From NCBI RefSeq assembly GCF_029867415.1, contig NW_026705925.1:1-64000 (forward strand): a stretch of DNA of 64,000 bases, given 5' to 3'. The notes beneath the pieces are model-generated. The model was not told the DNA's origin. It did no database searches and saw nothing but the letters and a program-made list of their open reading frames with translations. Within the stretch, counting starts at the first letter, position 1. Each line of letters opens with the position of its first letter. Below, piece after piece: positions 30,274 to 42,469 of this stretch. A program made the position numbers and the translations under genes. The stretch comes from Vicia villosa (lineage: Eukaryota > Streptophyta > Magnoliopsida > Fabales > Fabaceae).

Positions 30274-31553
30274 TTAGTGCGCTGAGCGAGGAGAAGAAGC
30301 TTTCAAGAAAGTATGACATTGAAAAGTTCACCGGAGTGAACAATTTCGATATGTGGCACTTGAAGATGAAAGCCCTACTAGTTCAGTAGGGTTGTATGAA
30401 AGCATTGAAGGGAGCAATGGCTATGGACGCTGCGTTAACGGAAAGAGAAAAGACGACCATGATAGAGAAAGCCCACAACGCAATTTTGTTGAACGTTGGT
30501 GATAAGGTTCTTCGACAGGTATCAAAGGAGACACCGACATCATGGTTATGGGTGAAACTTGAAAGTTTGTACATGACCAAATCATTGGTAATTGACTCTA
30601 CCTGAAACAAGCTTTGTATTCATTCAATATATTGAAGATAAAGTGTTAGTTGAGCAGTTGGATATGTTCAGCAAGTTAATTCTTGATCTTGAAAATATTG
30701 ATGCGAAGATCAATGATGAATATCAAACGCTATTGTTGTTATGCGCTTTTCATAGAACACATGCTCACTCCAAAGAAACTGTGTTGTATGGATTTAATCA
30801 CCCTTGTATTCTAAGGACTTGAATGAACGAAAGGAGCATAAACCTTCGATTGTTGGTGAAGGTTTGGCCGTTAAGGGAAAATACTTATGAAAGGATGGTA
30901 AGTTCGACAAGAAGAAAGGCAAAAGTCAGCAGAAGTCTTACACTGGCGAAGCATCTGGTATTTGATGCTACCATTGTAAGAAGTAGGGTCACACAAGAAA
31001 GGTGTATCCTGAAAGGCTTAAAGATCATGGAGGTAAGGATAATGGCAACACATCCATTGTGCAAGATGCTTTCGAATCATCTGATGTTCTTGTGGTTTCA
31101 AGTAGTGACTCGAGTTAGGAGTGGATTATGGATTCAGGTTGCACGTTTCACATGACTCCAAATAAAGGCTTATTCGAGGAATTATGTGATCAAGATGGTG
31201 GATGTGTATTGCTGGGAAATAACAAAGCTTGCAAGATTGTAGGGGTTTGATCTGTGAGATTCAAGCTCCATGATGAGTCAATAAGGTTGTTGACTGAAGT
31301 CAAGTATATTCCTGATTTGAGGAGAAATTTGATTTCTCTTGGTGAATTCTACAAGAAAGGATATGTTTCCAAGGAGAGAAAAGTATCCTAAGAGTCATGA
31401 AGGGTTCTAAGGAAGTATTGAGAGGTGTGAATAAACAAGGCTTGTATACCCTTGAGGCTGAAGTTGTAAGTGGTTCGACAAATATTGCGTCCATCAAACC
31501 TTTGTCGAAGACAAAAATTTGGCACATGAGATTGGGCCATGTCAGTGAAAAGG
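30274..31553 (+). pseudogene. Tork-like gag-protease-preintegrase, frameshifted
   Basis: Successive frames match a Tnt1-94-type polyprotein: gag start region (KYDIEKFTGVNNFDMWHLKM, 30312 onward), stop TAG at 30387, gag (MIEKAHNAILLNVGDKVLRQ), a frame change near 30590, then EDKVLVEQLDMFSKLILDLE. The nucleocapsid region near 30960 is scrambled. The protease reads WIMDSGCTFHMTP at about 31122-31160 with stops before and after it. The preintegrase motif WHMRLGHVSEKV ends exactly at the insertion of LTR A. Multiple stops and frameshifts show an old, dead copy. Confidence 0.85.
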
Positions 31554-33714
31554 TGTTGCACCCCAAAATTTGCCCTCTTCTTTGTGCTATAAGTTATCAA
31601 GGACGTTTATTTTGTTTCTTAAAAATCAGGAAAAAACAATAATAATAGAGTGTTTTATACTTGATCAGAAGACAATGATTAGTTCAGTTTACAGAGATTC
31701 CTTAACTTAGGGTTTATTTCCCTAGGTATTGAGTGTTCATGGACCTCAACTTGATCATATGACATATTGTGTCCTACCTATGAGCAAATCTGGTCCTCTT
31801 CTAAAAGGGTGAAAGCATTTATCTCAATCAGGTGATTTAATTGTATTACAAGCTACAAGTTGTGGGGTTCGAATTCATTTTGAGGGTTTAAGGTGCAAAT
31901 GTGAGGGATTCTGTTTCGGATTTCATGATTTATTCACCGTTTCATACAGAGTTGCCAAAAGAGTCATCCAAAGGTTTTCAGAAGGGAAAAGGGAAATTTC
32001 AATCACTCAAATCTGCTCATTATTCAAGATCGTTCAAGTGCATCAGAAAGAATCCTTACAAAAATTCATTCAAGATTTAAGAGTCCAAATTAAAATCTAA
32101 AATACCATTACACATTGTTGTGTTTATTATCTCTATTACAATTCATGACATTCCATATAGTACAATATAAAAAAAAAGCTTATGGAAGAACGTAAAAAAA
32201 ACTTCATAACAGAATTGGGGGGCTCTCTCTTCAACTTTTCTCGGATTCGATTCAACGAAAACCTTGATCATCTTCATTCATCCATCCTTTGGAATCTTCA
32301 ATCTTCATTCTCCATTCATCACTCTCTCTCACGCTTCAATCTTCAAACCCTCTCCTTCCAGACTCTAACCGACCTTCACCAATCATCAACATCGAACCAC
32401 GTTTATCATCTTCATCATCGCATCATCATCAAATCTCTATAAATTCAACCTTCAACCTATTCACGATTCGACCATAAAATCTCTTGAACCTATTCTTGAT
32501 CTTGAATCACTTTCCACACAACGAATCATCATCTTCAATTTCCTCTTTAACTCCTTCATCTTCCTTTAATCACCGTAAGACTCTGCAACAAAAAATTGAT
32601 AACAAACTCGAGGCTCTCCCTCAGAACCGCGCTCATCATCTTCAATCAACACACTCTTCAACTCTCCCTCTCTCTTGATTCAACCTAATAACAGAAAAGC
32701 TAAACAGAATTGGAAAAGGGGAGGAGGAGAATAACATAAATGTAACAAACTTTTTCTCAGAACCTAGATTCTCCATGATTCATCGATGTTTCACCATCTT
32801 CAATTCTCATCCATCTTCTTCATCATTCAACGATCCTAAGAATATTCATAATCTAAACACCTCTTCGATCATCACCATAATCATCTTCATCGCACATCTT
32901 TATCAACCTTGAATCTAAGAATTCTCTTACAATCTTCATCATCATCAACAACGCTCCTCCCATCGATCAACATCTAACTCATCAGTAACTGCAACGATTC
33001 AAGAAAAAAAGCAGAAACGACGTGAGTGAGAGAGTGTGAATCGAACGAATGATACGGAGAGCTTGATCGAGAGACGTGAGTTCAGAACTGAGACGGAGAG
33101 GGTTAGGGACTTGATTTGAAAGCGATGGAGGCCGAAGATTTTCTCTTCTACCGAGAAAGGTGGAGCTCTCCATTTGTGCCGCCGCGTTTGATGCGTGAGG
33201 AGAGAGACGAGAGTGTCAGGCCCGATGATGAGATTCGTGTGGTTTACAGCGTCGAGTGAAACCTCACCGGAGAAGGGATCCCCTGGCTTCCGTTTGCACG
33301 AGTGAGGAGAGTGAGAGAGCTCCTTCAGATGAATTCGAATGGTCGTTCATGTTAGTAACCCTAATCCCTTTCATATTTTTTGTTTTGTTAATAATGTGGT
33401 TTAACTGTTGATAATGGTGATAATTGCTATTAATCATAAAAGAGCTGAGATTAACGATAATCAAATGATGTTAATTAGAAAATCTGATGAATAAAGATAT
33501 AGATCAATTGTTAAACCTTGGGCCTTACACGGATTTGCTATGTACACCCTTTGCTAAGCCCATGCACCATTCACATTTGTGCCAAAAATGAACAAAAACG
33601 ATGCTCTTTGGACTACATAACCTTGGGCTTTTCCGTGAAATTCTATCCTTCATCCCCTAGAAGGCCCAGCGTACCATTTTTGTGACCATTGCTGCAAAAT
33701 TTAATGACAAAAAC
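31554..33714 (+). mobile_element. Solo Ogre-like LTR A, left half
   Basis: Begins TGTTGCACCCCAAAATTTG right after GAAAAGG in the Tork frame; its right half ends TTGTTTCA at 63847, followed by AAAGG, so the TSD is AAAGG (31549-31553 and 63848-63852). Together the halves make about 4.16 kb with no internal coding region, i.e. a solo LTR. This half holds U3-like sequence, an A-rich ATATAAA at about 32165 and CT/CATC-rich stretches. Open frames here are low-complexity and not supported as genes. Confidence 0.85.
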
Positions 33715-34512
33715 TGAAGGATAGAAAAACACTTAGAAAGAGGGGGTTTGAATAAGTGTAGCTTTAAAACTTGTAAGATAAAAACTATTTGCATAATGAT
33801 TTTTATCCTGGTTCGTTGTTAACTAAACTACTCCAGTCCACCCCCTTAGAGTGATTTACCTCACCTGAGGATTTAATCCACTAATCACACGAGATTACAA
33901 TGGTTTTCCACTTAGGCAACTGCTAAGTCTTCTAGAGTATACTGATCACAACCTGATCACTCTAGGAACAATCTGCTTAGATACCCTCTAAGACTTTCTA
34001 GAGTTTACTGATCAACAACCTGATCACTCTAGTCCTTACAACTTAATGTAAACAAATTCTTTTAAGAGTTACAATGCTTCTTATAAAGCTATTATCACAA
34101 CTGTGATTTTTCTCTTAAGTTTAAGCTTAATCTCACTAATATATTACAACAACAATGTAGTGAGTTTGATGATGAAGTTTGAGAGCTTTTGAATTTGACA
34201 GCGTATATGCAAGTTGGTTCAAATATTGTCACGTAGCTTCTCATCAGAACTTCATATTTATAGGCGCTTGAGAAGATGACCGTTGGGAGCATTTAATGCT
34301 TTGCGTAATCTGTACAACATTGCATTTAATGTTTCACTCTTTTGTCAACTACCTCGAGCCTTGCTTTCGCTGTGTCTACTAGCGTTGCCTTTAATAGCTT
34401 CTAACGTTCCTTTTGTCAGTCAGCGTAGCCTGCCATCTTGTACTTGCTTCTGATCTGATGTTTGTGTAAATAACGTTTGAATATCATCAGAGTCAAACAG
34501 CTTGGTGCATAG
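33715..34512 (-). repeat. SIRE 3' LTR, part 1
   Basis: Starts TGAAGGATAGAAAAACAC, as does the 5' LTR at 55303. The minus-strand TATAAATA box lies at about 34253-34261. Has a 28-bp segment after CTCCAGTC (about 33840) that the 5' LTR lacks. Ends at GGTGCATAG where B begins. Confidence 0.9.
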
Positions 34513-37500
34513 TGTCATACCCCAATTTTTGACCCGTATTTTATGTGTCGATTTGCATCTTATTTGAAAAATCAAAAGAAATATATAGTTGTTTTCATTT
34601 ATACTTGATAGTATTGTTGTTCATTTGTTACTAACTTTTGGATTTAAATTTTAATTTGTTATTCAATTTAATCTTTTTTAGATTGAATTTCTTATTAAAA
34701 TTAAAATCATTTTTCTATTTTTTGTTTGTTGTTACTATTTTTAAATAGGGTACAAATTAAAAAGGGAGGTGCAATTCAAGAGACTTCAAAGCCCATTTGG
34801 TACAAGGTCCATTATCATGTGGATCCAAGTCTTTGAAGCCAATTAGCCATGGTCCAAGCCATCAAGCCAAACATTTGAGCCACTTTTGAGTCATTATCAT
34901 TTTAAAGCCAAGTTGAGAAATGGAGACCCCACATACATAATGCAAGTCACGAAATATTTAAAAACAGAGTCGCATCAACTCTCCTTCACTCTTTCAGCTT
35001 ATTGAATCGAAACCTTCTTCAAATTCCTGGAATCTTCAATCACCATTACCTCTGTTTCCTTACTAACACATCCATTCATAACCTTACACAAAACTCAGTA
35101 AAACTTCTCAGAACCTGCAATTGAAACAGAATCACAACACATCCTCTACAACACTCACAAAGAAACCTTCAAAACCTTACACAACCAAAATCACCACAAT
35201 ATCACCGATTCGATAATCACCACCAAATCATAACCCGATTTAACTTTCCTCAGACCTTCAACGATGTTTAACCGAGTCTGAACCATACACACAGTCAATC
35301 GAGCAGCTTCGTTTACATCACCGATCCGTAATTCCGCAACTGAACCGAATCATCGCAACTCGTAACATCATCAACGAACTCAGTCCGCGACCTTCATCCA
35401 CAACGATTCAACAACACAGCACCGCGAAATCGAGTGATTAAGGAGAGATTCGGTTATGTTCATGGACAACTGTTTAAGTTCGTCCTTTAAAAAAAGCTGG
35501 AAACAGGGGAAGTTGGTTTGTGAGAAGCGAGAATTAGAGGAAGTTGAGCGTGAAGTCAGAGAGAAGGAGTGAGGCGGATGGATCTTCTTTTTGGTTTTGT
35601 TGTTGCTTCATGTGCAATTAGGCTTGGAGCATACAAAGTGGTGCAAAGCCCAGTTCGGTTTACTATGCACACCACCCTGCGGATCTACACCTCCCCTGGC
35701 TGATTGTCAAGATACTTTTGGGCCTCATCTCTCAAGCCCAACGAAATCCCTCAAGTTACACCCTCCTTTTTATATCCTTTTGATTTTATTCTTTTAATAC
35801 TTGTTTATTTTATTATATATAAAAAATAAAAAAATATTAGTAGTAGTTTTTATTACTATTCTATATAAAAATACAAAAAAGTTGTTTTAAAAATATATTT
35901 TCTTTTGTTAACTTCTCAATGTTTTTCATAATTTTTGAATATATCTCTTCTCCTACTCATTCTGATTTTTCTTTGAATCACAAGTTAGAGGCCTAATTTC
36001 TCTCTAATTTCAATGGACTTAGGGCGCCGATAGGATGAGAATCCAAATCTGCAATATTAAGTGATTGAAATTATGGATGAAAGGAGCTTTTGATGTGGTT
36101 TCATCTTTTATTTCTTTTTCTTTTGATCGATGAAAGTCTTTGATACCGTGAGAATTCTTATGGATTCTTGGTGAAGACTAGATCACTCCTTATTTTCTTT
36201 TCGTGCGGTATTGCTTTCGGAGAATGATCTACATATCATTTCTCTCGCATGCATTAGCACATAAAGTTTTGACCGGCCTCGTTGTAGGGTGATTTCTACA
36301 TAAATCACTTGGCGATCTGCTTAACATAGCGCAATATTTCGTGCCCCGAATCAAAAAAGATCAAACATGGAAGAGAATTGTATGCGGTTGATTTAAGACT
36401 TATGGAATTTTATCGTGTAGTCGCTATGATTTTATCAAGCTTCTGATAAAGTTCTATTGAATTTAAATCCGAGTACATCCTTCACTCACCATCGATCTTT
36501 ATTACTAACTTTGATAACATACTTGACAAGTTTCAAGATGGTTATCTTTAACATCTAACAACTAACTTTAATTTCCGCAATTTATTATACCGCTCTTTAT
36601 ATTTCTCGCCTTATCGCTTTATTTTATCATTTCACCATCTTTACATTCCGCTATTTTTTCTTTGTCCATTTGGACATTTATATTCCGCTATTTTCTCTTT
36701 GTCCATTTGGACACTATGTTTATGCTTCTGCTATTTTTCTTTTGTCCACTTTGACCATACTTTACTTTTATGCTAAAACACTAATAAATAACGAAAATCT
36801 AAAAAACACTTAAGGCTCTCTTTTGGACTATTGGTTACTATCCTGAGCATTTTGGAGATTCGGACTTATGGACTTAGGACCTCTGGACCCTTATTTTGTT
36901 GTTACTCTGTTGTTATTTTGTCTGTCTGGCACTGGATTGTTGTTTGTTTGTATATGCAGGTATTTCCTTGAAAGTCCTTGATGGTTAATTCCAAGGCATT
37001 GAGATAAGGATTTTACCCGAAAACAGCTGTTACTCTGCCCGATTTTTGTCAGAATTTTAATGTGCTTAATGCAAAGTGGTGCTAAGATAATAAATTCATC
37101 TGGATCCCCAAGTGGTAATGTGTTGGTACTGATAAGTCCAAAGGATGGGAAATCTACCTTGACTCATAATGTCAAGTGTTGGCTTCTTAATTTGGTTAGA
37201 CTGTTTCTTTCCTTAGCTTTTATTTTATGCATTAGGTTAGCCTCTTCATCTCCTCCCACTTCTTAGATTTTCAAAATCTTCTCTCTTTTTACAAAACATT
37301 CTTATGTTTGTAAAAACTCTTTTCAAAACCTTTCTTAAAAATATCTTTTGCCCTTAGTGGCCTTTTTCTTCAAAAGTTTAGACACGACTAATTGTCGAAA
37401 CGAGTGGTTATACCCCACGATTTTGAAATTGATTGATAAAATGAGATCTTTTCCGCGTGAGAGAGCTAGTGGCATACTCGTTGATTTTATCCGAGTTGGA

Positions 37501-37976
37501 GCCCTTCTTTCATTTGCGATGCAAAGAACTCATTTGTTCTCATGCTCAAGATCAATGGATGAGTATTTCTCTCCGACGATGATAAAGTGTTTATTCGTTT
37601 TTAAAGCGTTTTCCCTTTAAGCGGAACTACATTAGCTCTGACTTCTCCATTGCACCGAGGAGGTATGTAGGCACAAAGCTTAACGCTTTGCCGAGCTTAT
37701 TTTAAAAATAAAACAAACCCCTTTTTTAGCACACACGACACAGATTTTCAAAAAGGTTCCTGTGGAGTACCACAGATATGAGGGGTGCTTAAAACCTTCC
37801 CCTCATATAATCAACACCCGTACCTGAGATCTCTTTCTTGTTTTAAAAACAAAACATTGGATTTTTTTCGTTCTTTTCCCTTTTCCTTTGGAAACAATAA
37901 AGCGCGGTGGCGATTTCAAACGAAATATTGATTCGAGTCAATCCTATGGCTTCGGTATCAGATTTTCCCCGCTACA
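34513..37976 (+). repeat. Ogre-like LTR of element B (3464 bp)
   Basis: TGTCATACCCCAATTTTTG at the left, TTTCCCCGCTACA at the right, followed after six bases by the PBS. AT-rich promoter-like ATATTTAAAA lies near 34957. No credible ORF. The last 360 bp carry the hairpin trio described separately. Confidence 0.9.
37623..37808 (+). other. Hairpin trio of LTR B
   Basis: H0: GAACTACATTAGCTCTGA ... with arms CAAAGC (37674-37679) and GCTTTG (37685-37690), then CCGAGC. H1: CTGTGGAGTACCACAG (37760-37775), 6-bp stem, AGTA loop. H2: arms ATATGAGGGG and CCCCTCATAT (37776-37808), 10 bp, loop TGCTTAAAACCTT. The same trio with different arms is in LTRs A, C and D. Confidence 0.75.
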
Positions 37977-37982
37977 GAAAAA

Positions 37983-38002
37983 TGGCGACTTCACTGGGGA
38001 TC
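37983..38002 (+). other. Ogre-type primer-binding site
   Basis: TGGCGACTTCACTGGGGATC, the TGGCGACTxxxCTGGGGA pattern of Ogre elements (reported as tRNA-Arg type), six bases after the LTR end CTACA at 37976. It fixes LTR B's 3' end and its plus orientation. Confidence 0.85.
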
Positions 38003-39049
38003 CAGTTTTAAGTGTGTTAAGCCTATTTTTGTTTATCTGTGTGTTTATCTGTATATATTTTTGTGTGTTTTGCTTGTTTTTTATTTTTTTTTTCTTTTTG
38101 GTGCTCGATGGTTCCTCTGTGATGAGACAAAGTTCTAACCCGAACTTTGGTGAGTAACTTGAGATAGGAGGTGGTAAGACCAATAGTCGCATGTCAAGAG
38201 TAATCCTTAACATAAGCGTCATATGGTGGAACCCCAATCAGTGGAGGCCTCATGGAAGGTAGTAGAGGTTGTTACGAACCATCGTGATAACACTATTACT
38301 TTCAATAGTGAGTGTCCGTAGAAGTTGAATGGCCTAGAACCTTTTTAACCCATCTAAGCTATTTTAGGATGTAGTGCAGAAACAAGATCAAGTACCAATT
38401 TGAGCTTGTTGTCATGCGATACTACGCTCAGACGAGGTCTTTTTAGGCATATTATTGGCGCCCATGAGCAATTGTGCGTGCCGGTAGTATCCGATAGAAG
38501 ATTGAAAACTCTGGTAACCTTTGTAGAACCCGATTAGCAGGTACAAAATTCCTTAGATCATACCTTTTGGGATGGTTGGACCCATGGCTCCATGCTCGTG
38601 ACGTCGAACCTTTGAACTATGATCTTATGTGACCTTGTGTGCTTTTGGTTGTGGTTGATGCATAAACCATGCATTCATGCCTCCATGAAAACTCTTTTTC
38701 TTTTGATTTTCAAGGAACTTAGAGGTCTTTCCTTGTAAACATCATAAGTTTCATCAAACTCAATGGATCTTGGGTGTTGATGGGGTGAAAACTCTAATCC
38801 ACCAAAATGGATGATTGATTTTAATGATAACTTAATCGAAGCTTTAGTCCAATGTTTGAGTGTTAACAAGTTAATATCTTAAGTTCCTTGAAACTAAAAT
38901 AATAATAAAAAACAAATCATCTGCATTTCATGCATCATTCCGCATTATGGTCTTGCTTCCGAGAGTATTCCCGAGGTCTTATTCAGTGTTCTTCATACAG
39001 AATCAAGCTGTCTCACCGGTATAATACTCGAGCTAACTGCAAGAAGAAT
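38003..39049 (+). other. Element B leader, non-coding
   Basis: Untranslated region between PBS and gag remnant; T-rich at first, then mixed sequence with no long frame. Nothing else recognised. Confidence 0.5.
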
Positions 39050-39805
39050 ATGGAAGGTCTTAAACAAGAGATTCGTGAACTCTGCTAAGTGGTGGTTACT
39101 CTGAAGGCTGGTATGAAGCATCTAAATACTCTGGTTGAGGCTCTAGTTGCTGCCCAAGTCAATCCTCCTATGAAGGAAGAAGGGGTGGAAAAGGTCTTTC
39201 TTGAAACTCTGAACTCATCCTTTCCTAAGGGGATAATAGTCCGTACACCTACTGACTCCCATGGAGAGGTGGATATGAAAGAACTTCTAGAAAAGGATGT
39301 CTGAAAGGAATGTTTTCTTGAAGAAGGTAACTCAGCTGGTAGTGTGAAGAAGTTTGGTAATGACTTTTCAAAGAAGATAATCAGGGGAGGAACCAATCAT
39401 CATCAACATCATCATGTTTCCTATGTAATTCATGTATCCAATTCAGTTCATGCAATTTCAAATTATCAGCAGAATACTCATCAACGAGCTCCTCCACTGA
39501 ATGAGCAAAATCAATCTCAAAAGGGGAATTTTGATCCCATCCCTATGACTTACACAGAATTGTACCATGCTTTGATTCATAAGAATTTGGTTCAGATAAG
39601 GTCACCGCCTCCTGTTCCCGAGAAACTCCTTTGGTGGTACAATGCTAATGTCACTTGTGCTTTTCATCAGAATGCTCCTGGACATGACTTAGAGAATTTT
39701 TGGCCTCTAAAAAATGAAGTTCAAAGATTAATCCATGCTGGTATTTTGACTTTCCAAGATGTTGGTTATGATGTTCAAGCCAATTCTTTGCCAAAGCATG
39801 ATTAA
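39050..39805 (+). pseudogene. gag: Ogre-type gag remnant
   Basis: A single frame of 252 codons from ATG 39050, with TAA at 39086-39088 and TGA at 39302-39304. The start (MEGLKQEIREL, then a short helical segment) and the end (DPIPMTYTELYHALIHKNLV, then WWYNANVTCAFHQNAPGHD and NEVQRLIHAGIL) match the Ogre gag region around its CxFHxxxxGHD motif. The second Cys-type residue after GHD is lost (ENFWPL), so the knuckle is damaged. The capsid part is mostly missing: the gag is internally deleted and ends in a natural-looking VQANSLPKHD-stop. Confidence 0.8.
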
Positions 39806-40975
39806 ATCACTATTGATGGTAGCCTGAAGTTCGAAAGATGTTTCGTTCAGCATATGCCCAGATGGAGAGAGTTTTCTCAGTTTTTAGTATTCTTATTGAT
39901 TTCCATTTGTAATATTTCTTGTTTTTTACTGCATTGTTTGCATGTAGAAACTTGTTTATTTTTTAATGTTAATGCTAATACAATGATAATGTTTGTCTTG
40001 AAGTAATTCATTCGTTTCACTCATGTTTATTTGTTTTTATGCATTATGATACCGATTGCTTTTTCCAAACTCTTGCTTATGCAAAGATTGGAGGGAGGAT
40101 GATGATCTGAAAACGCAAAATTTCTGGCCGTATGCTTTTGAATAAGACCCTGCTGATGATGTACAGGCATTGTTTCAAATTCTCAAACACCGGAGATATA
40201 AGGAAGATAATCCCTTGTTAACTCCTTTGAGCCTTGAAGTAGGAGTTTCTTTTCTAAACGAAAAAACCCTAATTTTTAACCCGGGGCAGGGTAGTCTTCA
40301 GTTAATTTGACCGAGTGTTCATATTTCAAAAAGGATCGTGCATCCAAGTGTCAATCATGTCATATCCGCATCAAAGGCTGGATCATGGGAAACCACAATG
40401 GTTATTCCCCGCGCATCAAAAGGCTGGAAAGTATGAAACCACAATGGTTATCCTTCATCCGCCAAGGAATGAGGCAGTCACAACCCTCTCAACAATTCAA
40501 AACAAAGTCAATATCACACAATTTGTTCAAATTAAAAGAATAAAAAAAAAGAAGAAGAAAAAGCTCGCTAAGTCAGAAACTTGAAAATAAATGACTTAGG
40601 CAAAAGTTAGAGCATCCCGCTGGACGACCAATTCAAAAACAAAAAAAAAACAGTCCGGGCAAAAGTTAGGGAAAATAAAAAAAAAAGTGAAAAGTGAAAA
40701 GAAAGGACTACAAAGCAAAAGTCCTCAACAATGAACAAATCCGTGTGAATGCAAACACGAAGACGAGAAAGGTGACCGCTATTCCAAGAAAGCTTCATTG
40801 GAACATCAATGGCACAAAATCCTTTTGAGAGATGAATACTCATGTTAAGTTAACTGAACATAGGACTGGAGAACATCACGAAGTTGGGGTGGGCTAAATA
40901 AACTTTGAGCCTAAAAATCTTTTTTTTTTTTTTCTGAAAACCGTGAACCAGGCCACGTTACAACCCTCAAAAGTC
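39806..40975 (+). other. Element B tail, non-coding
   Basis: Begins as gag-downstream sequence, then A-rich DNA with a short internal duplication (GAAACCACAATGGTTAT near 40388 and 40434). Ends CCTCAAAAGTC before SIRE LTR sequence resumes at CTACTGACG. No 3' LTR is present. Confidence 0.5.
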
Positions 40976-41447
40976 CTACTGACGTTGCCTTTAATAGCTT
41001 CTAACGTTTCTTTTATCAGTCAGCGTAGCCTGCCATCTTGTACTTGCTTCTGATCTGATGTTTGTGTAAACAACGTTTGAATATCATTAGAGTCAAACAG
41101 CTTGGTGCAGAGCATCTTCTTATCTTCTGACATTGAAGTGCTTCTGAGCGTGATACCATGAGAACTTCAGTGCTTCTGCTTCTGATCTCAAGTTCTTCTG
41201 ATGATTCCATAGACCCATGTTCTGATTCTGCTTGACCATCTTCTGATGTCTTGCCAGACCATGTTCTGATGTTGCATGCTGAACCTTCTAAGTCAGTGCT
41301 TCTTGCGCTGATTTTGTGCATACTCTTTATATAATTCCTGAAATGGAAATTGCATAGTATTAGAGTACCACATTATCTCATACAAAATTCATATGCTTGT
41401 TATCATCAAAACTAAGAATATTGATCAGAACAAATCTTGTTCTAACA
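40976..41447 (-). repeat. SIRE 3' LTR, part 2
   Basis: Matches the 5' LTR from CTACTGACGTTG to TTGTTCTAACA. Its first 137 bp repeat the end of part 1 with about six differences. The inner end at 41447 abuts the polypurine tract. Confidence 0.9.
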
Positions 41448-42469
41448 ATCTCCCCCTTTTTGATGATGACAAAAACATACATAAATAATATGAATTTGCA
41501 ATCAGAATAACAGACGGCTAAAGACAATTACACAGCTATAGCATAAGCATATAGACATTGTGTGTGAATATGTCTCCCCCTGAGATTAACAATCTCCCCC
41601 TGAGATAAATAATCTCCCCCTGAAATAAATACTAGAAGAATTTTATAAATAAAAGACTTCCCTGAGTATTTCAGTTGAGACTTTCACATATGCTTAGATT
41701 TTTCAGAACATTCACAGCTTCTGATTCTTGCTTCCATTGGACAGCTTCAGAGCTTGAATTTCTTCTAGAATCATTCCATGCTAGATTGTATCAGAACATT
41801 GTTTAATGTACCAGAGCATCATCAGAGCATCTCTACATCCTGAAATGTTACAGAATAAACTAAACAACAAAAGTCAGCATGAATGAATCAGAACATAGAA
41901 TATGTATTAGAACATATAGTATGTATCAGAGAAAACAACAGTAATGTTACAGAGCATATTTTATAACTAAAAACATGCATCAGAACATATAAGGAATAAG
42001 AATGAGTTATAGCATATTCTATCATCGAATATCAGAACATTCTTCCTTCTTGCTTCTGATCTTGAAGCTTTACAACACTCAACTTGCTTCAAATTCCATG
42101 AGCTTGTCTATATATAGAATTGCTTTTCCCCATGTCTTTGCTTCTCATGTTGAGCTTTAAAGAGAATCTTCAATTCCGGCAAAACACTCAAAGACATAGA
42201 ACTTTGCAAGTTCTGTTAGAGATGTGGAGCCTTTTTCCCAGCAACTGATTAAGTAAATCAGATCATTTATCACATTTTTCTCCCCCTTTTTTGTCATAGC
42301 ATCAAAAACATAAAAGATTCAGATGAAGAAAAAAAAAAGACATACAATATGAGAGAAGAAAAGATAATTTCATTGATAGCAAGGAGAAACGTGTCAGAAG
42401 TACAAGAGTACATGGAAGACGCATAGAAAACAGATGCAGCAAACAAAGAAAACAACAAAGACTCAAAGA
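41448..42469 (-). other. SIRE polypurine tracts and 3' non-coding region
   Basis: On the minus strand AAAAAGGGGGAGAT (41448-41461) touches the 3' LTR and is the functional PPT by position. Further purine tracts with a GGGGGAGA core occur at about 41572-41584, 41592-41606 and 41612-41626 (tandem, about 20 bp apart) and at 42275-42291. The rest is AT-rich with CAGAACAT-type repeats and no ORF. Confidence 0.75.

Larger units (their letters stand above)
29232..31553 (+). mobile_element. Ty1/copia Tork/Tnt1-like element, left part
   Basis: 5' LTR, degenerate PBS and decayed gag-protease-preintegrase on the plus strand, cut at 31553 by Ogre-like LTR A. The same reading frame family resumes at 63848, so this is the outermost element of the right-hand nest. 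It runs out of the window and its 3' LTR is not seen. Confidence 0.85.
34513..40975 (+). mobile_element. Ogre-like element B: LTR, PBS and gag remnant, 3' end lost
   Basis: Complete 5' LTR (34513-37976), PBS (37983), a leader, a gag remnant (39050-39805) and a non-coding tail. No pol and no 3' LTR are present, so it is a truncated or non-autonomous derivative. Instead of a short TSD, SIRE LTR sequence of about 137 bp (34376-34512) is repeated just beyond its right end (40976-41112). Confidence 0.85.

Noticed and set aside
32182..33173. Ser/His-rich ORFs in LTR A as host gene exons
   Set aside because: They arise from CATC/TTCAAT-rich low-complexity sequence in a transcribed LTR region.
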